A stretch of DNA of 64,000 nucleotides, from contig NZ_LNYU01000081.1 in NCBI RefSeq assembly GCF_001468135.1, positions 124,001 to 188,000 on the forward strand, read 5' to 3'. This document shows, piece after piece, positions 16,455-26,283 of this stretch. The stretch is from Legionella santicrucis (GTDB taxonomy: Bacteria; Pseudomonadota; Gammaproteobacteria; Legionellales; Legionellaceae). The translations under genes were made by a program, and so were the position numbers. Below the pieces are notes generated by a model. The model saw only the letters and a list, made by a program, of their open reading frames with translations, ran no database searches and had not been told where the DNA came from. Every line of letters starts with the position of its first letter. Within the stretch, counting starts at the first letter, position 1.

Positions 16455-17821
16455 TGATTATCTCCGGCGACCTTGCGATTAACAAACTGACTGACTTCAT
16501 CAGTGCCTGAGCTAAAACTTCCTTCTGGCGCACCCATTGATCTGACGTTTGGCGCGGGTGGGTCTGGCGGCGTTGGCGGGGATGAGTCATTATTAGCATC
16601 CATTCGTTGATGAATGGCGTCGGCGATTTTACCCCCCGTGGTTTCTGCAACTTTCGCCGAGAAGGCCTCTCGGATAGAGGCTGCCTTTTCACGCGCGACT
16701 TCTGCGGCACCTGAGGCCAAATGAGATCCGAGGTGACCGGCAAATTGGGTCGCCCGCCCCATGGCCTCACTTAATCCGCCAGATTTAGGGCTAGAACCGC
16801 CATCTGAAACAGTGCCTGTGCTGACGCGCGATGCAGCATTGAAGGCCGCCTTCAATGCTGATAAACCACCGGCACCTTCAGCGCTTGCTGTGCCAGCAGC
16901 GCTGGCCAGAGCGGCGCCAGCAATTCCTGCAGCACCCAAGGCACCACCCAAGCCCAGACCACCTCCACCACCTGAGCCACCCGTGACAATCCCGCTTAAG
17001 ACAGGTGGGATTTTATTCACGAGTACCAGTAAAAGAATGGCAACGACCAGCATGATAAACATTTCTTTCAGTAAAATGTCCTTTGCCATAGCAGCGTAAT
17101 ATTGATCAACAAAAGACTTGCCAATGCCAATAATCAAAATCATGGCGAAGGCCTGCAAGGCGATACCCAGCACGGTTTTGTAGTATTGAATGGCAATATC
17201 CTGTGTCCATCGACCACCACCAAAGCCTAAGAGAATAATGCCGCCATAGGTTAAAATCCAGGCGGTGATAAGGACAATCAGCATGTTAATACTGACCAGT
17301 GCCAAAACAACCAGAATCAGCCCAGCGACTATCAAGCCGACTGTGGTGGCAGCTGGTGACCAAATGGATGAGTTATCAATCGCCTTGGAGACTATATCAA
17401 AACCCACATCGACAATATCCGATGGCGATACATGGGCATCAATCCCCGAAGCATTAGCGGCGAGCTTGCGCATGGAATCCATGATGGCTGTTGCAATGGC
17501 CGGACCATTCTCTAGAAGCCAATAAAAAAAGCCGACAACCACAAAAAATCGCACCGTTTCAGCGAGAAACTCCTGAATATCTGCCCGACGCAAAGCCATA
17601 AGACCATAAGTCCAGACCATGCTGATTAAGGCCAAAGACCAAAAAAGGTAACGGGCATAGGCGAGCAAGGTTTGGCTCCACATGGACGCTGTGGTGGAAA
17701 ACCGATACAGGATATTATCCAGCAAATCCCTGCTGTCTATACCGCCGCCTTGGGCATAACTGTTAATGGAAAACACCAGTATAAAGAGTGCAATTAAACA
17801 GGTGATTGTATTTTTTTTCAT
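16451..17821 (-). CDS. trbL: TrbL, polytopic channel protein (VirB6 family)
   Basis: 456 residues. An N-terminal signal sequence (to about residue 24) is followed by six or so membrane segments between about residues 45 and 275, then a glycine/alanine-rich soluble tail (VTGGSGGGGGLGLGGALGAAG and beyond) ending in a proline-rich part. This layout is typical for TrbL of P-type systems. It sits in the standard trb order after trbK. The tail probably faces the periplasm or cytoplasm and may decide channel specificity. Confidence 0.88.
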   Translation of the reverse strand: MKKNTITCLIALFILVFSINSYAQGGGIDSRDLLDNILYRFSTTASMWSQTLLAYARYLFWSLALISMVWTYGLMALRRADIQEFLAETVRFFVVVGFFYWLLENGPAIATAIMDSMRKLAANASGIDAHVSPSDIVDVGFDIVSKAIDNSSIWSPAATTVGLIVAGLILVVLALVSINMLIVLITAWILTYGGIILLGFGGGRWTQDIAIQYYKTVLGIALQAFAMILIIGIGKSFVDQYYAAMAKDILLKEMFIMLVVAILLLVLVNKIPPVLSGIVTGGSGGGGGLGLGGALGAAGIAGAALASAAGTASAEGAGGLSALKAAFNAASRVSTGTVSDGGSSPKSGGLSEAMGRATQFAGHLGSHLASGAAEVAREKAASIREAFSAKVAETTGGKIADAIHQRMDANNDSSPPTPPDPPAPNVRSMGAPEGSFSSGTDEVSQFVNRKVAGDNQ

Positions 17822-17824
17822 AGA

Positions 17825-18037
17825 TCACCATTTTTTTCCAGAACTTTTGGTATAGCTGCCTCGCTTGAAGCAGGCATCCCCAATAACTTGCAATTCCTCA
17901 CTGGTGCGACCTTCTCTGCTGCTTTCACAGGTAAGGGTGGCCAGATGCGCGGCTTTTTTGCTTGCCTTGGTTTCTGCACTGTCACAACCGGACAGTAAAC
18001 AAGCCAGAGCTGCTATTGTCAGACCTATTTTTTTCAT
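17825..18037 (-). CDS. trbK: TrbK-like small lipoprotein (candidate entry exclusion protein)
   Basis: 70 residues from the ATG at 18037, preceded by AGGAGAAACA. The lipobox is LACLLSGC, so the mature lipoprotein starts at Cys about 18. It holds the trbK position between trbJ and trbL; in RP4, TrbK blocks entry of the same plasmid. Its last residues, GSYTKSSGKKW, are nearly the same as those of the neighbouring TrbJ (GSYHKSSGKKW), an unusual shared tail. Confidence 0.8.
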   Translation of the reverse strand: MKKIGLTIAALACLLSGCDSAETKASKKAAHLATLTCESSREGRTSEELQVIGDACFKRGSYTKSSGKKW

Positions 18038-18063
18038 TGTTTCTCCTTGTTGTTTGAATTGAA

Positions 18064-18804
18064 CTACCATTTTTTCCCTGAGCTTTTGTGGTAGCTGCCT
18101 GCGCGAAAACGCTCATCTCCTGCCGATTGAATGGCTTTCTTGTCGGCAGCCACAGCATCTTTTACCGCTTGGGCATTTTGTTGCGCCATCAATAAACCCC
18201 GGATCTGCATGAGTTGGTGATTTTGTTGACTGGCTAATTGTGAAGCAGCTTGAAGTGCCTGCTTTTGACCTTCGGCACTTTGCGCCTGGGATTGCAGGGT
18301 ACGGAGTTTGGCGGAATCGGTTTTTAAGCTTTGCTGTTGTTTGTCGATGCCTCTGATCATGGCATCATTGGCGCGCTTTTCGGCAACGGAAGACGCGAGC
18401 CTTGCTTGTTTGATTTTTCTTAAGTCTTCAGCTGAACATTGGCCACTGTCATTAAAACAGGAGGTCTTCTGGTAATATTCCTGGCTTTGAAAGCGATCAA
18501 GATAGCCTTGCAAACTGCCAGCTTCTTGCTTGTAATAATCAATGGTATCCGTTGATTCAAGCAAGTTATTAATAACTGAGTTGGCGTTATCCCATTCAAA
18601 GGAAGTCAGTGACTTCGTATTTGCCAACATATTCTGGTATTGATTAACCTGGTTTTTGTACTGATCAACTTGCGTCTTATACTCACTTAGTTGAGTTGTA
18701 ATCATTTTCGCATTTTGAATCCAGTTTGCAACGTCGAACACAGGTGCACCACTTGCAAAAGCATGAAGCGACCAGAGATAAACAAGCATGATTCTCAATT
18801 TCAT
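18064..18804 (-). CDS. trbJ: TrbJ, minor pilus component (VirB5 family)
   Basis: 246 residues with a signal peptide (cut near FASG/APVFD) and a long helical, glutamine-rich body (coiled-coil stretches such as LRTLQSQAQSAEGQKQALQA). Two cysteines (CFNDSGQC) could form a disulphide in the periplasm. It is in the VirB5 position between TrbI and TrbK. The C-terminus FRAGSYHKSSGKKW is shared with TrbK. VirB5 proteins sit at the pilus tip. Confidence 0.88.
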   Translation of the reverse strand: MKLRIMLVYLWSLHAFASGAPVFDVANWIQNAKMITTQLSEYKTQVDQYKNQVNQYQNMLANTKSLTSFEWDNANSVINNLLESTDTIDYYKQEAGSLQGYLDRFQSQEYYQKTSCFNDSGQCSAEDLRKIKQARLASSVAEKRANDAMIRGIDKQQQSLKTDSAKLRTLQSQAQSAEGQKQALQAASQLASQQNHQLMQIRGLLMAQQNAQAVKDAVAADKKAIQSAGDERFRAGSYHKSSGKKW

Positions 18805-18819
18805 AACATTTCTCCTATA

Positions 18820-20064
18820 TTAATAAGCAAATTGGCGATAAGGCCGGTTAAAGGTTAAGTCTTTCACCACGATAATATTGAACCGGTAGCCAGGCCGAAT
18901 ATTGATAGTCGGAGAGACATTCAAATTCTTGGACACCAGCTGCGAGGTTACCTCACCCAATTGCTGGCCTAAGGCCTGACTTAAAACACTGCCCGCGGTT
19001 GGTTGGGCAAAGCCGTATTGGTTGGGTTGATTAATATTTTGACTGTAGGTAATGCCAGCGACAATGCCAGACATCAAAAGTGCAGAGCCATATATTCTTG
19101 CATAATGATGATCAACCTGATCGCGATAGCCTGCATATCCCGCACTATCTGAACCAGGCATAGAGCCGATATCCAGTGCTTTACCATCAGGGAAAACCAG
19201 TCTTTGCCAAGCAACCAGCACTGAGTTTTGACCAAAGCTCACATCGCTGGAATAAACCCCTATCAGTTTTGTGCCTTGGGGAATCAAAAGATGTTTGCCT
19301 GTTGGCGTGTCATAAACATTCTGCGAGACTTGACCGATGATTTGCCCCGGTAATTCCGAGGTAATACCGCTTACCATCACGCCGGGGATAACAGAGCCTG
19401 CCCGCAACTCAAATCGACTATTGGGATTTTCAAGCCTTGAGTTTAAATGCCAGCGCATCTCGTTTTCCTCTCCACCAATATTCAAGGCCACGGGTCTTGC
19501 ATTTTGCTTTTGCTGCAAGGCTTGCAGTTGTGCTTTAAAGTGAGAGGCTACGTCTATATCCATGGTTACATCCTGGTTGGCTGGCAATGCTCTTGGCTGC
19601 TCTTTATTGTTCAACCGGGTGTTATCAACCATGATGGCGGTCTTGGCCTTGACCGCTTCCTCAAAATCCTGCGTTTTTTCTTGGCGGATGCGCTCTATTT
19701 CGGTATCTGAAACAGTTTGATCTTCCAAATCCTTGGGCTTTGGGAGGGGTTCCGGTAAGTCAATTGATGGCTTAGCGGTTTGAATTTCTTCAAAAGCTGG
19801 CAAGACCCCGGCCTTGCGATTTCCCACTATCTCATTGGCAAGGCTTAAGGTATTTTTTTTGGCACTCGCAATTTTTAATGGTTCTACGATCTGATTCTGT
19901 GCATTACCGCGCTTATATGCCACCAAGGCAATCAGCAGGACAAAGACAGTCAGAACACTAATAGCAATGACCAGGGGTAGATTATTAACTCGTTTCACAC
20001 CGGCTGTGTTGAGCTTTTGGGGTGAAGAATCAGGTGTCAGCAAATCATTATTTGGTTTCATCAA
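18820..20064 (-). CDS. trbI: TrbI, core complex protein (VirB10 family)
   Basis: 414 residues. One membrane segment at about 30-48 follows a short cytoplasmic tail, then a proline-rich linker (about 100-150), and the C-terminal VirB10/TrbI domain (FELRAGSVIPGVMVSGI, LIPQGTKLIGVYSSDVSFGQ). It spans from inner to outer membrane in the type IV core. Start codons ATGATG follow AAGGAG at a good spacing. Confidence 0.92.
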   Translation of the reverse strand: MMKPNNDLLTPDSSPQKLNTAGVKRVNNLPLVIAISVLTVFVLLIALVAYKRGNAQNQIVEPLKIASAKKNTLSLANEIVGNRKAGVLPAFEEIQTAKPSIDLPEPLPKPKDLEDQTVSDTEIERIRQEKTQDFEEAVKAKTAIMVDNTRLNNKEQPRALPANQDVTMDIDVASHFKAQLQALQQKQNARPVALNIGGEENEMRWHLNSRLENPNSRFELRAGSVIPGVMVSGITSELPGQIIGQVSQNVYDTPTGKHLLIPQGTKLIGVYSSDVSFGQNSVLVAWQRLVFPDGKALDIGSMPGSDSAGYAGYRDQVDHHYARIYGSALLMSGIVAGITYSQNINQPNQYGFAQPTAGSVLSQALGQQLGEVTSQLVSKNLNVSPTINIRPGYRFNIIVVKDLTFNRPYRQFAY

Positions 20065-20066
20065 TA

Positions 20067-20477
20067 TTACTCCTTGTGCGACCAGGCGCTAACTGGGGCA
20101 AGCTGGTTCTTGTTGCTGTCGTAAAGCCTGCTCAAGGCTTGGCTGTTGATATACAGGCTGACCCGATACAATTGCCCCAGATCTATCTCATCGACCACAT
20201 AGAAAAAATTGGCCTTTTGCTTTTTCTGGACGTTTTCAATCACGCCATAGCCTTTTTTTCGCATCTCTTGAATGAGACTTCGCCCAAAATCATCAGTTAC
20301 TTTTTGATTAAGGCAAAAGATATTCTGCGCCGGGGGATAAATACGGATTAATTGCTGCACGGCATCCTGAGCCAGATAAGCATTACGGCCTTCCGCTGGA
20401 GCAGTGAAATTGCCATAACGCATGGTTGTACAGCTTGATAACAGAATCATCAGTAGTATCAGACTTAATTTTTTCAT
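20067..20477 (-). CDS. trbH: TrbH, core lipoprotein (VirB7 position)
   Basis: 136 residues from the ATG at 20477 (GAGG upstream; a second ATG 9 bases earlier is possible). It has a signal sequence ending in a lipobox LLSSC. The mature part has a mixed alpha/beta domain without cysteines. Its place between trbG and trbI and the lipobox fit TrbH, which acts with TrbG and TrbI in the outer-membrane core. Confidence 0.8.
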   Translation of the reverse strand: MKKLSLILLMILLSSCTTMRYGNFTAPAEGRNAYLAQDAVQQLIRIYPPAQNIFCLNQKVTDDFGRSLIQEMRKKGYGVIENVQKKQKANFFYVVDEIDLGQLYRVSLYINSQALSRLYDSNKNQLAPVSAWSHKE

Positions 20478-20479
20478 CT

Positions 20480-21355
20480 CTAACACCTCGTAATGGTAAT
20501 TTTTTCTTGGGATGAGCCGCTGCCAATAACCAGAATTGCCTTGTCAAAGACATTGTCTACAATGTAGCGACAGCCTTGCAGTCTATAATTGACCATCACT
20601 GATTCCGGCTTTTTGAAAAGCCCGCCGCCTCGTAAGACCAAGAGCGCTGGGGCTTCGTTTTGCGACATATTGGCCGGCATTTCAATAATGGTTTTAACGC
20701 CATTGTTATAGACCCGAACCGGTTTAAATCGTGCGTTGCCTTCAATCCTGTAATTGAAATTCAGATTGCCGAGGTACTCATTGGTTTCAGCAAAAGTATT
20801 TTCTTTTTGCCGTACAGCCTGCATACGTTTCAGCATCCGCCATTTGGCTTTGGCCTCATCGGGATAGGTGAATGAAACATAAGGCATAAAGTCATAGCGA
20901 TCCGACTTTAAACGGAAATGGTAGGTTCTTCTGTCGGTAGTGACCACCAGCGAAGTATCAAGGCCGGCATCTTTAGGTTTAATCAGCAAATGGATTTGTT
21001 GATCCATGCCTGAGCCAGTAATCGAGGGTTCAACGATAAAGCGCGGGTCGCCCACATTCATATCGTTAAATTCTTCCCCTGGCTGCAAGGCAATATCACA
21101 AACCTGCAAGGGTGCGCAGACCACTCTGATTTGACCAGAACCATAAACAAAACTGACTGAGCCATCAGACGATTGAAAAGGCTTGCTGGTCTTGTCCCCC
21201 TGTTGAAAACGCTCAGCGATATTTAAAGCCAACTTATCATGGGCAGATAATTCAGGCAGATTTTTGGAAAAATACAGGTTGGCGAGTTCGTTATTGTCTT
21301 GAGCAAAACCTGCCAGCGGCAGCAATAAGCCCAATGAAAGGATTAATTTTTTCAT
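20480..21355 (-). CDS. trbG: TrbG, outer-membrane core protein (VirB9 family)
   Basis: 291 residues with a signal peptide (LLPLAGFAQ) and the VirB9/CagX-type domain: an N-terminal beta domain (VSFVYGSGQIRVVCAPLQVC) and a C-terminal domain (NFNYRIEGNARFKPVRVYN, followed by PALLVLRGGG). It should form the outer-membrane part of the transfer channel together with TrbI and TrbH. It is three bases from trbF and TrbH in the operon. Confidence 0.92.
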   Translation of the reverse strand: MKKLILSLGLLLPLAGFAQDNNELANLYFSKNLPELSAHDKLALNIAERFQQGDKTSKPFQSSDGSVSFVYGSGQIRVVCAPLQVCDIALQPGEEFNDMNVGDPRFIVEPSITGSGMDQQIHLLIKPKDAGLDTSLVVTTDRRTYHFRLKSDRYDFMPYVSFTYPDEAKAKWRMLKRMQAVRQKENTFAETNEYLGNLNFNYRIEGNARFKPVRVYNNGVKTIIEMPANMSQNEAPALLVLRGGGLFKKPESVMVNYRLQGCRYIVDNVFDKAILVIGSGSSQEKITITRC

Positions 21356-21357
21356 AG

Positions 21358-22086
21358 CTATTCCCCATGTTTTAAGTCATAAGACCAGTTAAAATCGCGG
21401 ATATAAATCAGGTGCGGGTTTTTCAAAATGGACTCACTGGCAATGTCATTGATCTCACTTTCCTGATACATGGTGACAATAGCCTTCATCAAGGCAGGCT
21501 TTTGTTTAATGGTTCCATCGCGATTTCTAGCCGTCTCAATCCAATCAACCTGCCAGGTGTCCTCAGTCTCTTTCAGAACAGATCTGATTTCGATACTGAC
21601 CAGCTCATGGGCTGCTCTTTCAAAGGGATTGGATTGTTGCTTGTCGCTGTAGAATTCCTGAACCTTGGTGAGTGCCGCATCGTTTTGGTTTAAATAGGCA
21701 TAGACCTGAAAAACAGCCTTTTTCTGCAACTCGCTATCGGCACTAACCATGCGCAGGTTCTCAATGAAATGCGCAGCCGTGGTGCGATAATCATCAATAC
21801 TTGCCTGTCCAACTCGGTCAGCACGAGTCACTGAAAGGGTGTTACCGCTGTAATCCTGCTGAAATACCAGGGGAACAAACTTTGACTGGCTTCCAATCGC
21901 AATCAATCCGCCAACGGCAGCCAAGGCTACCAGTAAACTGCTTAAGCCTATCAGCTGCCAGATTTGCAGTGATTTCATCAAGCCTGCGGTGTGTGTATTC
22001 CAGGCTCTTTTGGCATTGAGATAAGGGTTATTCGTGAGTTTTAGTTTTTTGGATGCGGGCGTTAGCCATTGTCTGATTTTATTCAT
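21358..22086 (-). CDS. trbF: TrbF, inner-membrane assembly protein (VirB8 family)
   Basis: 242 residues from the ATG at 22086 (GGAG upstream, and ATGA overlap with trbE). One membrane segment lies at about 45-65 after a basic cytoplasmic tail containing NPYLNAKRAWN, a motif common in TrbF. The periplasmic VirB8-like domain follows. It acts as a nucleation factor for the core complex. Confidence 0.9.
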   Translation of the reverse strand: MNKIRQWLTPASKKLKLTNNPYLNAKRAWNTHTAGLMKSLQIWQLIGLSSLLVALAAVGGLIAIGSQSKFVPLVFQQDYSGNTLSVTRADRVGQASIDDYRTTAAHFIENLRMVSADSELQKKAVFQVYAYLNQNDAALTKVQEFYSDKQQSNPFERAAHELVSIEIRSVLKETEDTWQVDWIETARNRDGTIKQKPALMKAIVTMYQESEINDIASESILKNPHLIYIRDFNWSYDLKHGE

Positions 22087-24608
22087 GCTGCTTCTCCATA
22101 TTGGTTCAACGTGAGGCCTTTTTCCAAGAGCCAGTAATTCACCCATTGTTCGCCAAATTGTTGTTCCAGCTGTTTCATCCGCGCGATAGAGTCAGGATCG
22201 GTTGACCCGACAAAGGCTAACGCCCGCGGTCCTAATGCCAACTGATAAAGCCGCTGGCCTTTTTCACTGACGTAGTAGTAATCGCGTTTGGGTTGGGCGG
22301 TGGCTATGATGTCGATTTGTCGCGGGTTTAAGCCCATGCGCTCATAAATCAACCGTGTCTCTGGATCACGAGCAAAAAGATTAGGTAAAAAGATTTTTGT
22401 GGCGGTGGATTCAACGATAATGTCGAGAATGCCAGAGCCTGCTGCGTGTGATAAATGCTGTGTTGCCATAAAGACCACACAGTTTTTCTTGGCCATGGAA
22501 TCAAGCCACTCGGCAATTTTATTTTTAAACACCGGATGCGCCAGCATCAACCAGGCCTCATCCAACAGGATAAGGGTTGGTCTGCCATCCAACGAGGTTT
22601 CAATCCGTCTAAACAAATATAGTAAAACTGGTAAGGCGAATTTCTCACCCAAACCCATGAGATGCTCAATTTCAAATGTCATAAAGGAGGACAAACCAAG
22701 ACCATCGCTTTCGGCATCTAATAAATGTCCCATCAGACCATCAATAGTGTATTGTTTTAGGGTTTCACGAATAGGTTCGTCCTGAATAGTCATGACAAAT
22801 TCAGACAAAGTTTTAGAGCCACTTTGATGCATGCTCATGATGGCATGGCCAATCTCATTACGCTGGGCAGGCGTTGTGTTTAAGCCATTTAAGGCCAGAA
22901 TGGTATCAATCCATTCCATAGCCCATGCCCTGTCTGCTTTAGCCGATAAAAACTGCAGGGGTGCGAAGGTAAGCGTTGATGCTTTATCGGCAATAGTGTA
23001 ATGCTCGCCACCGGTTGCCTTGCAGGTGGGGTACATCGACATGCCTTTATCAAAAGAATAAATACGCGCCTCTTTATATCGCCGCCAGGACAAGGCAATT
23101 AACCCGAGATGGGTTGATTTACCCGAACGGGTTGGACCAAACATGATGCCATGGCCCAAATCCCTAACATGGAGGTTCAGCCTGAAAGGTGTATTTCCGC
23201 TGGTGACACAATGGAGCAAGGGCGGTGACAATGCAGGGAACAAGGGGCAAGGCGCCTTATTCTCACCTGTCCAGATGCTGGACGTCGGTAACAAATCCGC
23301 CAGATTCATGGTGTTAATCAAAGGCCTTCTGATATTTTCAACTCCATGACCTGGCAAGCTGCCCATGAAGGCATCGAGGGTATTAATGGTTTCAGTTCTT
23401 GCGGTAAAGCCTAAGGCATTGATGTTCTTTTCAATCATCAATGCTGCTTTTTCAACTAAAACTCTGTCTTCATCCATCAATATAACAACCGAGGTGTAAT
23501 AACCTTGGCCGACCATGCCTGAATTGGTTTCTGCAATGGCTGATTGCGCGTCTTTGACCATATCCAGTGCATCCTCATCAATTACCCCAGAGTTGGTATT
23601 AAAAACCTGATCAAAAAAGCCTCTCACTTTTTGTTTCCATTTTTTACGATACTTAGTGAAATGCGCGACGGCCTCATGCGCATCCATAAAGATAAAGCGA
23701 GAACTCCAACGGTATTCAACCGGCAATTGGGTCAGTGCCGTTAAAATCCCGGGAAAAGACTCCATGGGAAAGCCTTCAATCGCCACGCATTGAATGAACT
23801 TTCTGCCAATTTTAGGGGTAATCCCTGTGACCAGCTCCTGGCCGCCAATCAAGGCATCAAGATAAATCGGGTTTTTAGGCAGGTTAACCGGATGATTAAG
23901 GCCTGTGATGCAAAATTGTAAGTGTCTTAAGAAATTATCATGGACAGGCGAATTAGACTCCTTTTCAGCAACCAGTCTTTCAAGATGAAGCCCAGAACTC
24001 ATCCGCGACTCAAAGTTCCGGCAAGATTGATTAAATTCCTCGATCAACTGATCGGTTTTGGCTTTATCACTCAAATGAACGCCATCGTCATCAAACATCA
24101 ACTCTACAAAACGCTTTTGCGCCAATACAGGGGGAAACCAGGTCAAGGTAATCACGAAATACCCTTCATAAAGGGTTCCCAGTTGTTCAAATAGTGCCCG
24201 TCTTTCCTCATCAACAGCTAAAGAAATGGCATCAGGAAAATGCGAATGATTTATATCGCTGTAACCAGGCGCGGCCCGTCGCACCGCATCAACATGGATC
24301 ATCCACCCATTACCCATGGCCGATAAGGCCTGATTGATACGAAATGAAAGCATTTCTCGCGCCTCATCGGTGGTATTGGCAATGTCTTCACCACTATAAA
24401 GCCAGGCGGTCATGAATGAGCCGTTTTTACCAACAATCACCCCATCATCAATCACGGCAGCATAGTTGAGCAAATCGCTCAAACCAGCTTGGTGCGACCT
24501 GTGTTTTTTTAAAAGTCGTTCACGTGTTTTCAAGCGGATTTCCCAGAACAACAGGCTTAAAAGAACAAGCCCTGTGCTGCTGATTAAAAAACTGATTAAT
24601 TCAATCAT
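22083..24608 (-). CDS. trbE: TrbE, type IV secretion ATPase (VirB4 family)
   Basis: 841 residues. A membrane segment at the N-terminus is followed by the CagE/TrbE/VirB domain, then Walker A FGPTRSGKSTHLG and Walker B PTLILLDEAWLML. It is the largest motor of the channel and works with TrbB. It overlaps trbD and trbF by ATGA on both sides. Confidence 0.95.
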   Translation of the reverse strand: MIELISFLISSTGLVLLSLLFWEIRLKTRERLLKKHRSHQAGLSDLLNYAAVIDDGVIVGKNGSFMTAWLYSGEDIANTTDEAREMLSFRINQALSAMGNGWMIHVDAVRRAAPGYSDINHSHFPDAISLAVDEERRALFEQLGTLYEGYFVITLTWFPPVLAQKRFVELMFDDDGVHLSDKAKTDQLIEEFNQSCRNFESRMSSGLHLERLVAEKESNSPVHDNFLRHLQFCITGLNHPVNLPKNPIYLDALIGGQELVTGITPKIGRKFIQCVAIEGFPMESFPGILTALTQLPVEYRWSSRFIFMDAHEAVAHFTKYRKKWKQKVRGFFDQVFNTNSGVIDEDALDMVKDAQSAIAETNSGMVGQGYYTSVVILMDEDRVLVEKAALMIEKNINALGFTARTETINTLDAFMGSLPGHGVENIRRPLINTMNLADLLPTSSIWTGENKAPCPLFPALSPPLLHCVTSGNTPFRLNLHVRDLGHGIMFGPTRSGKSTHLGLIALSWRRYKEARIYSFDKGMSMYPTCKATGGEHYTIADKASTLTFAPLQFLSAKADRAWAMEWIDTILALNGLNTTPAQRNEIGHAIMSMHQSGSKTLSEFVMTIQDEPIRETLKQYTIDGLMGHLLDAESDGLGLSSFMTFEIEHLMGLGEKFALPVLLYLFRRIETSLDGRPTLILLDEAWLMLAHPVFKNKIAEWLDSMAKKNCVVFMATQHLSHAAGSGILDIIVESTATKIFLPNLFARDPETRLIYERMGLNPRQIDIIATAQPKRDYYYVSEKGQRLYQLALGPRALAFVGSTDPDSIARMKQLEQQFGEQWVNYWLLEKGLTLNQYGEAA

Positions 24609-24904
24609 TGATAACCTCTTCGATTAGTCCTAAACGGGGTTGAGCGCGCTGGATAATAGGCCTGATAGCGTCTTTGTCTCAGATAAATTGCTCGCATTGA
24701 TGGATCTGATTTGGCCATGAGACGAAGACCTTTTAAGGCTGAAAACCACATCAATACCCCAACAAAGGCCGCTAGCCAGTCTTGAGCTGCAAATATCAGA
24801 ATGGCGGACAGCAAACCTGAAAACATCACGAGCTCTCGGTCACCGCCCATGAAAAGACTCGGGCGGTTTCCACATTGGCGGATTGGGATAGTGCGCAAAC
24901 TCAT
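24605..24904 (-). CDS. trbD: TrbD, small membrane protein (VirB3 family)
   Basis: 99 residues with two adjacent membrane segments (about 25-60) preceded by [20 protein letters not shown], a motif common to VirB3/TrbD proteins. The basic C-terminus ends in RTNRRGYQ. It lies between pilin and VirB4 ATPase as in all P-type systems and overlaps both by 4 bases. Confidence 0.9.
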   Translation of the reverse strand: MSLRTIPIRQCGNRPSLFMGGDRELVMFSGLLSAILIFAAQDWLAAFVGVLMWFSALKGLRLMAKSDPSMRAIYLRQRRYQAYYPARSTPFRTNRRGYQ

Positions 24905-25278
24905 GACTGGATATCCTGCGCAATTGTTATCGTAGAGGGCTTGGAAATTTCAGCGCCTTTTCCGGTAATAGCCGTCATGGTATTTTGAGCAGCAACTAAA
25001 AAAGCTAGCACTAGAACAAAAAAGATTAAGGAGCGCATAAAGCCATTTAACTCACCACCAAAAATCAGCGTTGCCCCTGCAGCAACCAGACCGATAATGG
25101 CCGCACTAAAGGCAAAGGGTCCTGTGACAGATTTTTGAATTTTGGTGAGCCACGAGTCAAAGGGAAGGCCGCCACCAGCCGTTGCTGCTAAGGCTGGATG
25201 GGTGATTAACAGCAAAAACAAAATCGTTAATCCCATCAAGACAAAGTTCTTTTGATTCAATCGGGTTACTTGGTGCAT
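24901..25278 (-). CDS. trbC: TrbC, conjugative pilin (VirB2 family)
   Basis: 125 residues. The long signal sequence ends HPALA, after which the mature pilin begins [12 protein letters not shown]. Two membrane segments separated by a short GGELNG loop and a C-terminal tail of about 20 residues follow. In RP4 the C-terminal tail is removed and TraF closes the ring; the presence of TraF here suggests the same. Ends by ATGA overlap with trbD. Confidence 0.92.
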   Translation of the reverse strand: MHQVTRLNQKNFVLMGLTILFLLLITHPALAATAGGGLPFDSWLTKIQKSVTGPFAFSAAIIGLVAAGATLIFGGELNGFMRSLIFFVLVLAFLVAAQNTMTAITGKGAEISKPSTITIAQDIQS

Positions 25279-25289
25279 TCATTTTCTCC

Positions 25290-26255
25290 TTAAACAAGTT
25301 TTTCAATGTTGTAATGACCATTCTCATAGCCATGAACCGAGATGATTTCTTCTACCCTACGACCCTGCGGTGTTCTGGCGATATGCACAACACAATGCAC
25401 AGCCTCGCCAATCAGCGGCTCAATCTCAGCGGGTGCTGCAGGGTTTCTGGTAATCAATGATTTCAAACGATAAAGACCGGCCAGACAGTTATTGGCATGG
25501 AGAGTTGCAGTACCGCCTTCATGCCCGGTATTCCAGGCATCCAGCAAATCCAAAGCCTCAGAACCACGAACTTCGCCAACAATAATTCTGTCGGGGCGCA
25601 TCCTGAGCGTGGTTTTCAACAGCTGGGTCATGTTTACATCAATGGTCGTGTGATATTGGACACAGTTTTTAGCGGCACACTGGATTTCGCCGGTATCCTC
25701 AATGATAAAAATGCGTTCTTGAGGCGCATGAATCACCATTTCATTGATGATGGCGTTAACCAAGGTGGTCTTTCCTGATCCAGTGCCACCAATAACCAAG
25801 ATATTGCGATGTGCTGCAACCGCCTGTTCAATGGCCTCACACTGCGCTTCGGTCATAATCGCCGACTCTACATAGTGATGGAGGGTAAAAACCGACAGCG
25901 CTTTTTTGCGAATTGCAAAGGTCGGTCGTGAAACAACTGGCGGAAGCTGCCCAGCAAAACGCGACCCATCCAGAGGCAGTTCACCTTCCAACAAGGGCTT
26001 AAAGCGGGTAACTTCCTTACCATGAAACCCCGCAACTGTTTTGATAATGCTCTCCGCCCGTGCCTCGTTGATACTTCCGATACAACGCATCCTTTCACCC
26101 AGGCGCTCTTGCCAAAGTCTGCCATCTGCATTGAGCATGATTTCTACCGTTTTAGGATCACTAAGCGCGCCTATAATCAAACCACCTAAATCACGCTTTA
26201 GCTTTTCGCAGGCTCTATCTTTAACCGTTATACTTTGTTCTTCTTGATCTATCAT
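25290..26255 (-). CDS. trbB: TrbB, traffic ATPase (VirB11 family)
   Basis: 321 residues from the ATG at 26255 (AGGAA about 10 bases upstream); a GTG at 26300 that overlaps the csrA-like gene is the alternative and would add 15 residues. Walker A is [14 protein letters not shown], with Asp box [10 protein letters not shown], and the motif [20 protein letters not shown]. It forms a cytoplasmic hexamer that drives pilus assembly and transfer. First gene of the trb set, placed directly after the CsrA paralogue. Confidence 0.93.
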   Translation of the reverse strand: MIDQEEQSITVKDRACEKLKRDLGGLIIGALSDPKTVEIMLNADGRLWQERLGERMRCIGSINEARAESIIKTVAGFHGKEVTRFKPLLEGELPLDGSRFAGQLPPVVSRPTFAIRKKALSVFTLHHYVESAIMTEAQCEAIEQAVAAHRNILVIGGTGSGKTTLVNAIINEMVIHAPQERIFIIEDTGEIQCAAKNCVQYHTTIDVNMTQLLKTTLRMRPDRIIVGEVRGSEALDLLDAWNTGHEGGTATLHANNCLAGLYRLKSLITRNPAAPAEIEPLIGEAVHCVVHIARTPQGRRVEEIISVHGYENGHYNIEKLV

Positions 26256-26283
26256 TTTGGTTAATTCCTGATTGATGATTTTG

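Noticed and set aside
16761-17099. Plus-strand proline/alanine-rich frame opposite trbL
   Set aside because: It is the antisense of the glycine/alanine-rich tail of TrbL; composition follows from that and no ribosome site is present.
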